Source: Pseudomicrostroma phylloplanum
Taxonomy: Eukaryota > Basidiomycota > Exobasidiomycetes > Microstromatales
Direction of reading: 5' to 3'
Assembly (NCBI GenBank): GCA_039545275.1
Contig: BCHS01000002.1
Location: 1,054,001 to 1,118,000, forward strand
DNA: 64,000 nucleotides
Shown here: positions 60,001-64,000 of the stretch, piece by piece
How positions within the stretch are numbered: position 1 is the stretch's first letter
Layout of the letters: every line of letters starts with the position of its first letter
Position numbers and translations under genes: made by a program
The notes under the pieces: generated by a model
What the model saw: only the letters and a program-made list of their open reading frames with translations
What the model was told of the DNA's origin: nothing
The model's database searches: none

Positions 60001-60063
60001 GGCGGGTACGACTCTCCTGGCAGCGGCTTCGAGAGCGGTAGCGAGTATGACCTGCTCGGCTGA
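57022..60063 (+). CDS. Large disordered protein with a possible PP1-docking motif
   Basis: A single-exon frame of 1013 aa from ATG 57022. The composition is Ser/Pro/Thr/Gly-rich throughout. Conserved-looking islands are few. Around residues 515-580, GRCHVRFSPAPPQT followed by SPIEYDRSSCAVHNRLSVEDVQELHNLK is the most ordered, and VRFS fits the RVxF class of PP1-binding motifs. TASVVARRRKGRIAELAEEG-like basic residues appear near 245. SLYSWSSFMSGQ appears near 125. A Gly/Tyr-rich terminus (GGGYDSPGSGFESGSEYDLLG) ends the chain. No enzyme domain or membrane segment is seen. Fungal PP1 regulatory subunits such as Reg1 have this general look, so a role as a Glc7-type phosphatase regulator is possible but unproven. 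Confidence 0.7.
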   Translation: MPSSYSASSNGGGSGGLNIIGGGEATTSEDGLQGYSSSSSSSIYQHPFASFNFGPSTPTDSTNSLSSRMKDASLSPTSSFNQRAHADQTVTDLNGPPSPAMSFTGSQHSMDDYDTDSPNSLYSWSSFMSGQRGDLADVEDLELGEPELETVSELDEENFSANGSDGPVLESDDDSRAQTPDGLRFGESLNRKRTITPHRGGASQHHHLHNHLVGQSGHGLPHFSPRSGGHGLSHHSRWTSRTPASVVARRRKGRIAELAEEGGGDVITGNVGINTTKMPSREAAEKSASNAPSSSVSGKSTVTSRSGDNCGYPGTPSSTQWSEFSGPPALPVRSVSPSETVPVVPSPLCEFISASMAEGDMTPSGPAGEGTENDASDAAKTASLSGTSGHNDSEDQLTTPTSSLILDGEAAAPLAAPTARRGLLHSATATDVSGLPEEGSPPDTSSSASFGTNNTRPASPETTPPSSPTQPLGRKDSLRIRRSSSPVQLPSKTKAPLRPCFSRRNSTQSGRSTRESSVERERGRCHVRFSPAPPQTIRTHSPIEYDRSSCAVHNRLSVEDVQELHNLKMDMGLLAAKCSAIAAITSCKLPHKAGSSNASGSTSPSSAPSPAGSTDSPFLHSSRDSLTPEDALSTRPGHTSPGRARSNSSRGPSSPGGFDAITTTKSLSSEGLMSPAEHLRAQREKERERACIMAGIGTGLGGRNLGRGVRGQTTNPLIARFGLTTPPPPLPSASFASRGAASGSRSAPSTPYDMPSSPVYVAPQLQDEAKTMSDRSRSPRASSLQRTANEERAMLRSMAFSNKAVAAAVDDSETECDEPRASKSPSPAPALASSSVSSTPRGRTLARKEDAKEVTPSAVQPAGGLGLPDVVTTSPSPPPGQKLTSSQSSVSSALPVTSPIETPSAGDVATPLCSASSRSSPSRASDSYFSHKPTQRPDEERRWGSSQQGQQSSSANAPPYGSSPSTPYGGSSSPWTDPTLFSGGAGGCRAGRGGGYDSPGSGFESGSEYDLLG

Positions 60064-60886
60064 AAAGCGACGGGGACTACAGAACGCTAGCTTATCCGCC
60101 TCACTCTGCCGCGCCCTTCGGCACTCCTGTCACCTATTTTTGGACATCTACCTTACCATTCCTGCTCCTCGTCGACGTCACTCAGCATTCTTTCCTCTGG
60201 GTCCGCTTCTACCTTACTCTCGTTGATTCTTCTTCCAGGCATCTATGTCCTAAGCTCCCGGCCTCCTTGTTTTCCAGCCACCCTTGCATCTTCTGACTCG
60301 CTTTCCGTTGCATTTTTCTTCGACATGTATCATAGCTTTCTCTGTCCCTTCATTTCTTCAGATCGCCTCTTCGTTTTTACTAATGTCACAAGCCCTTGTC
60401 TTGTTGCATTCTCGACTGATGCACACGGCCTTGGCGTCGTGCTCGTTGGGCCGTGCTGTGTCGCGTGGCCTTGTTCGGACGCCGGCGTGCAGGCGGGTGC
60501 GAGGCGAGTGTGTGCCGAACGCGTGTGACGTGCGTCAGTCGGAGTTTGCGGAAAGGGGAAATGGACGAGAATTGTAGATGCCTCGTTGAACAACTCTATC
60601 TCCTGCAGAGCCAAGTCCCTTCGCCGGTGCAATGGCGAGGAGGGGGGAGGAGGGCGGGTCCCCTGAGCACAGGAGGGCATCAGTCACTGCTGATCCTTCT
60701 GTTCCTTCCTCTGTATCTGCCTGCCGTCAATCATCAAGTCTCGTTCCTGATCCTCTATTCCCTCTCGGTTCGCTCAAGTCTCTTCATCCACTCCTTTTCT
60801 ACGCACTCGCTACCTCAAGCTCCGTTCATCGGCTGCACTCTTCAAGCTTGAACTCGCTCTCACTTCTACTCACATAGACGGCCCAG
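60064..60886. promoter_or_regulatory. Chitin synthase promoter and leader
   Basis: 823 bp. Plus-strand sequence from about 60690 to 60880 is pyrimidine-rich leader. The earlier part is the 3' UTR of the preceding gene. No clear TATA box or other gene is present. Confidence 0.45.
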
Positions 60887-63800
60887 ATGCCAGCCCAACG
60901 GAAGGCTGTGCCTCTCACCGGCAATCGCTCCTCTAGCTATACTCGAGCTCACAGAGCAGAGGAAGAGGAGCAGACCCACTCGCCCCTGCTAGACCAGCAG
61001 GGCTTCCAGTCCAACACAAACTACCGCAACTACTACAGCCAGCCAGGGGAATACGATCGAGATGCAGGTGCAGACCCATATTCATACAGCGCGGCACCGG
61101 CAGATCCGTACCTCGAAGATGTCTACAGCGGCGCGAGCACGTCTCTAGGCGCTCCTCACCACGGAGTGCCTCTGAGCTCCAGCTTCTACGATGAAGCTGC
61201 TGCTGCGCTAGGAGGCGGAGCAAGGAGCGAATCGCCTACTCGACCCTTGAGCTACGCTAGAAGGCCATTGCCTCAGCCTGCTCCGACTTCTTTCACCCAG
61301 GATCCCTCCGTACTCCCCACCCTGGCATATGAGCAGGATCATACGTCTACGTACCTACCCTATGCTGGTGACGTACAGCCGTACACTTCAGCGTCAGCTG
61401 AGCACGAATCGCCTCATTCCGCCTACGATGAAAAGATGGGTGGGCAATACAATATCAACCCGTTCGCTGGTGGGGAGCGTCCGGCTACGCGAAACTCCTA
61501 CGCCGCCCATCAGCAGGACGATGCGGCCACTTTGACTGGCCACGAAGTCGACTATTACGCTGAGAAGACAACCGAGGCTGGCTACGGATCTGATGGTGCC
61601 GAGGGGGAGTATGCGTACGAGAACGACGCTTGGGAGGGTCCCGAAGACGAAGAGGGTGGATTGCCGACGATGAATACACAGCACTTCGGTCCTGCCCCTG
61701 CCAAGGGTGCTCTGCTGAGGCGACACAAGACCAAGAAGAAGATTGCTCTTACCCAAGGTCACCTGGTCCTGGACTGCCCAGTGCCGAGCAAGCTCAAGAG
61801 CTTTCTCAGTCGTCGTGGTGATGAAGAATTCGAGACTATGAGGTACACTGCCGTCACTTGTGAGCCGGATGAGTTCTCCTCTTCCAACTACACGCTGCGT
61901 CCACAGACGTACGATCGTCACACCGAGCTGTTCATCGTCATCACGCTGTACAACGAGGACGAGGAGTTGCTCTGTCGTACTCTGCACGGTGTCTTCAAGA
62001 ATATCGCTCATCTCTGCTCTAGGACCAAGTCTCGCACATGGGGCCAGGAGGGATGGAAGAAGGTCGTCGTGTCAATCATCTGCGATGGGCGAAAGAAGAT
62101 TCATCCTCGAGTCCTCGACTGTCTCGCAGCCCTGGGAGTCTACCAGGAGGGGGTGGCCAAGAATGTCGTCAATGGCAAGCGGGTCGAGGCGCACCTGTAC
62201 GAGTACACCACTCAGTTGAGCATCGACAGCAACCTCCAGTTCAAGGGCGCCGAGCGAGGACTCGTACCGGTGCAGGTCCTCCTGTGTATCAAGGAGCGCA
62301 ACGCCAAGAAGATCAACTCGCACAGGTGGTTCTTCAATGCATTCGGGGCAAGCTTGCAGCCCAACGTCTGTGTGCTCCTCGACGCTGGTACACGTCCAGA
62401 GGCCAAGTCGATCTACTACCTGTGGAAAACATTCGATCTGCACTCGAATGTCGGTGGTGCATGTGGAGAGATTTGCGCCGACACAAAGGGCAGGTGGGGT
62501 CTGGGGAAGGCGCTCCTCAACCCTCTGGTGGCAGCGCAGAACTTCGAGTACAAGATGAGCAATATATTGGACAAGCCTACGGAGTCCACCTTCGGTTACA
62601 TCAGCGTTCTGCCCGGTGCCTTTTCTAGCTACCGCTACCGAGCTTTGCAGAACGACGACCTCGGCAGAGGACCTCTTGCCTCGTACTTCAAGGGCGAAGC
62701 GCTGCTAGGGACCGATGCCGACGTCTTCTCGTCCAACATGTACCTCGCCGAGGACAGGATCCTCTGCTTCGAGCTCGCCGCCAAGAGGGGTGAAGCATGG
62801 GTCCTCAAGTACATCAAGCAGGCTCGGGGTGTGACGGATGTCCCGGACAATCTGCCCGAATTTATCTCGCAGCGTCGTCGCTGGCTCAACGGAAGTCTCT
62901 TTGCCGCCATCTACTCCCTGACGCACACTCGGCAGTTCCTCGAGAGCGGGCATGGACGATGGAGGAAGATCGTCTTGATGATCGAGGCCTTCTACTCGTT
63001 GGTCAACGTGTGCTTTGCCTGGTTCGCAGTGGCCAACTTCTACATCTTCTTCCGCATCCTGACTGCCTCTCTGGAAAGCTTCAACTCTCGCATGGAGATC
63101 CTCAACACACTGGCGCAGTACATTTACCTCGGCACGCTCACCGCCTGCTTCGTCTTCTCCCTGGGTAATCGACCACAGGGAAGTCGCTGGAAGTACATGA
63201 CGGCGGCTATCATCTTTGGAGTATTGACGTTGTACATGATGATCGCTGCCGTCGTGTGCATGGTGCACGCCTTTGCCAACATTGGCGATGCCGTCTATGC
63301 ACAGATGGTCGTGAGTCTCTTTGCCACGTACGGAGTGTACCTCATCTCCTCCATCATCGCCATGGATCCGCTGCACTTGATCACCTCCTTTGGGCAGTAT
63401 CTTCTTCTGAGCTCTTCGTTCATCAACATTCTTCAAGTCTACGCATTTGCCAACATTCACGACTTCTCCTGGGGTACAAAGGGAGACAATGTCGTCTCGA
63501 ATGACCTGGGTACAGTCACCAGCAAAGGCAACGACGTCGTCGAGGTTACTCTGCCTACCAGTCAATTGGACATCGACTCGGGCTACGACGAGGCACTGCA
63601 CAACCTTCGCACCCGCCCAATGATCATCAAGGGCGAGTCCGGCCCGGCAGAAAAGGAGCTGGCGCGAAAGGATTACTACGCCGGTGTGCGCACAAATGTG
63701 CTCCTTTCGTGGATTCTGACAAATGGCCTCCTGGCTGGGATCATCCTGGGTGGTGATAGCAGCTCGACGTTTGACGCCTCGACTGGGTCGAGTAGGACCA

Positions 63801-63901
63801 AGGTGTACATGGTCCTCGTGTTGATCTTCGTGGCGGCCATGGCGTGCATTAGGCTCATGGGCTCTACGGCCTACACTGTCACTCGCTTGGTCGCTGGATG
63901 A
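60887..63901 (+). CDS. CHS: Chitin synthase, division 1 (class I-III)
   Basis: A single-exon frame of 1004 aa. The N-terminal ~270 residues are hydrophilic and Tyr/Ala/Ser-rich. The chitin synthase N-terminal block ([34 protein letters not shown]) leads into the glycosyltransferase core. Motifs include [62 protein letters not shown] (catalytic EDR) and the product-binding [12 protein letters not shown] at about residue 662. About six or seven C-terminal membrane helices follow, the last near the end ([19 protein letters not shown]). There is no myosin head and no class IV-type Cyt-b5 domain. It polymerises UDP-GlcNAc into chitin at the plasma membrane. Assignment to class I, II or III needs a tree. 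Confidence 0.97.
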   Translation: MPAQRKAVPLTGNRSSSYTRAHRAEEEEQTHSPLLDQQGFQSNTNYRNYYSQPGEYDRDAGADPYSYSAAPADPYLEDVYSGASTSLGAPHHGVPLSSSFYDEAAAALGGGARSESPTRPLSYARRPLPQPAPTSFTQDPSVLPTLAYEQDHTSTYLPYAGDVQPYTSASAEHESPHSAYDEKMGGQYNINPFAGGERPATRNSYAAHQQDDAATLTGHEVDYYAEKTTEAGYGSDGAEGEYAYENDAWEGPEDEEGGLPTMNTQHFGPAPAKGALLRRHKTKKKIALTQGHLVLDCPVPSKLKSFLSRRGDEEFETMRYTAVTCEPDEFSSSNYTLRPQTYDRHTELFIVITLYNEDEELLCRTLHGVFKNIAHLCSRTKSRTWGQEGWKKVVVSIICDGRKKIHPRVLDCLAALGVYQEGVAKNVVNGKRVEAHLYEYTTQLSIDSNLQFKGAERGLVPVQVLLCIKERNAKKINSHRWFFNAFGASLQPNVCVLLDAGTRPEAKSIYYLWKTFDLHSNVGGACGEICADTKGRWGLGKALLNPLVAAQNFEYKMSNILDKPTESTFGYISVLPGAFSSYRYRALQNDDLGRGPLASYFKGEALLGTDADVFSSNMYLAEDRILCFELAAKRGEAWVLKYIKQARGVTDVPDNLPEFISQRRRWLNGSLFAAIYSLTHTRQFLESGHGRWRKIVLMIEAFYSLVNVCFAWFAVANFYIFFRILTASLESFNSRMEILNTLAQYIYLGTLTACFVFSLGNRPQGSRWKYMTAAIIFGVLTLYMMIAAVVCMVHAFANIGDAVYAQMVVSLFATYGVYLISSIIAMDPLHLITSFGQYLLLSSSFINILQVYAFANIHDFSWGTKGDNVVSNDLGTVTSKGNDVVEVTLPTSQLDIDSGYDEALHNLRTRPMIIKGESGPAEKELARKDYYAGVRTNVLLSWILTNGLLAGIILGGDSSSTFDASTGSSRTKVYMVLVLIFVAAMACIRLMGSTAYTVTRLVAG

Positions 63902-64000
63902 GCTGGGCGACTATCCTTCTTTCTTTCGCTTTCTTCTTTCCTCTCCATTTCTCACGTACGGACACTACTTGTTTCTTCTCTTACTATGTCTCTCTTTGTT
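63902..64000 (+). other. 3' flank of the chitin synthase gene
   Basis: A T/C-rich 99-bp stretch (CTTTCTTTCGCTTTCTTC) up to the window edge, consistent with a 3' UTR. Confidence 0.5.

Overview
The window is a gene-dense stretch of a fungal nuclear genome, most probably a basidiomycete and, by gene content and intron style, plausibly Ustilaginomycotina. This placement is an inference: no rDNA or other phylogenetic marker is present. Evidence for a fungus includes chitin synthase, a Kre6/Skn1 beta-1,6-glucan protein, a YDR124W-like protein, a Yvc1-type vacuolar TRP channel and Rax1. Introns are short (about 74-125 nt), mostly with GTGAGT donors and CTGAC-like branch points. Leaders are C/T-rich and many proteins are long and Ser/Pro/Gln-rich. 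I find 26 protein-coding genes, one truncated by the left edge. I see no tRNA, rRNA, transposon, CRISPR array or viral gene.

Layout. 1-17 kb: a partial disordered protein (-), Kre6/Skn1 (-), a SET-domain protein (+), a Yvc1-like TRP channel (-), Oma1 (+), ribosomal protein eL42 (+) and an unusual GNAT-acetyltransferase/Mss4-like fusion (+). 17-31 kb: a disordered nuclear protein (-), a YDR124W-like domain protein (-), a Bir1/survivin protein (+), a Tda10-like kinase (-) head-to-head with an orphan membrane protein (+), and PIG-L/Gpi12 (+). 31-43 kb: a GST (-), ETF-QO (-), a small secreted double-psi-barrel protein (-), serine palmitoyltransferase Lcb2 (-) and two uncharacterised proteins (+ and -). 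43-64 kb: mitochondrial EF4/Guf1 (-), a two-finger C2H2 factor with Msn2/4-like helices (+), Rax1 (-), a mitoribosomal RNase III-like protein (-), eIF3g (+), a disordered protein with a possible PP1-docking motif (+) and a division-1 chitin synthase (+).

There are no operons. Several genes fall into themes: cell wall and polarity (Kre6, Chs, Rax1, Gpi12), mitochondria (Oma1, ETF-QO, Guf1, mL57) and translation (eL42, eIF3g). Several sit in divergent pairs with shared promoters: Kre6/SET, TRP/Oma1, Tda10-like/membrane protein, mL57/eIF3g and Guf1/zinc finger.

Coordinates were obtained by reading splice sites and joining reading frames by eye. Exon joins in conserved domains are reliable. Starts of disordered proteins and the 5' end of the PIG-L gene are less certain.
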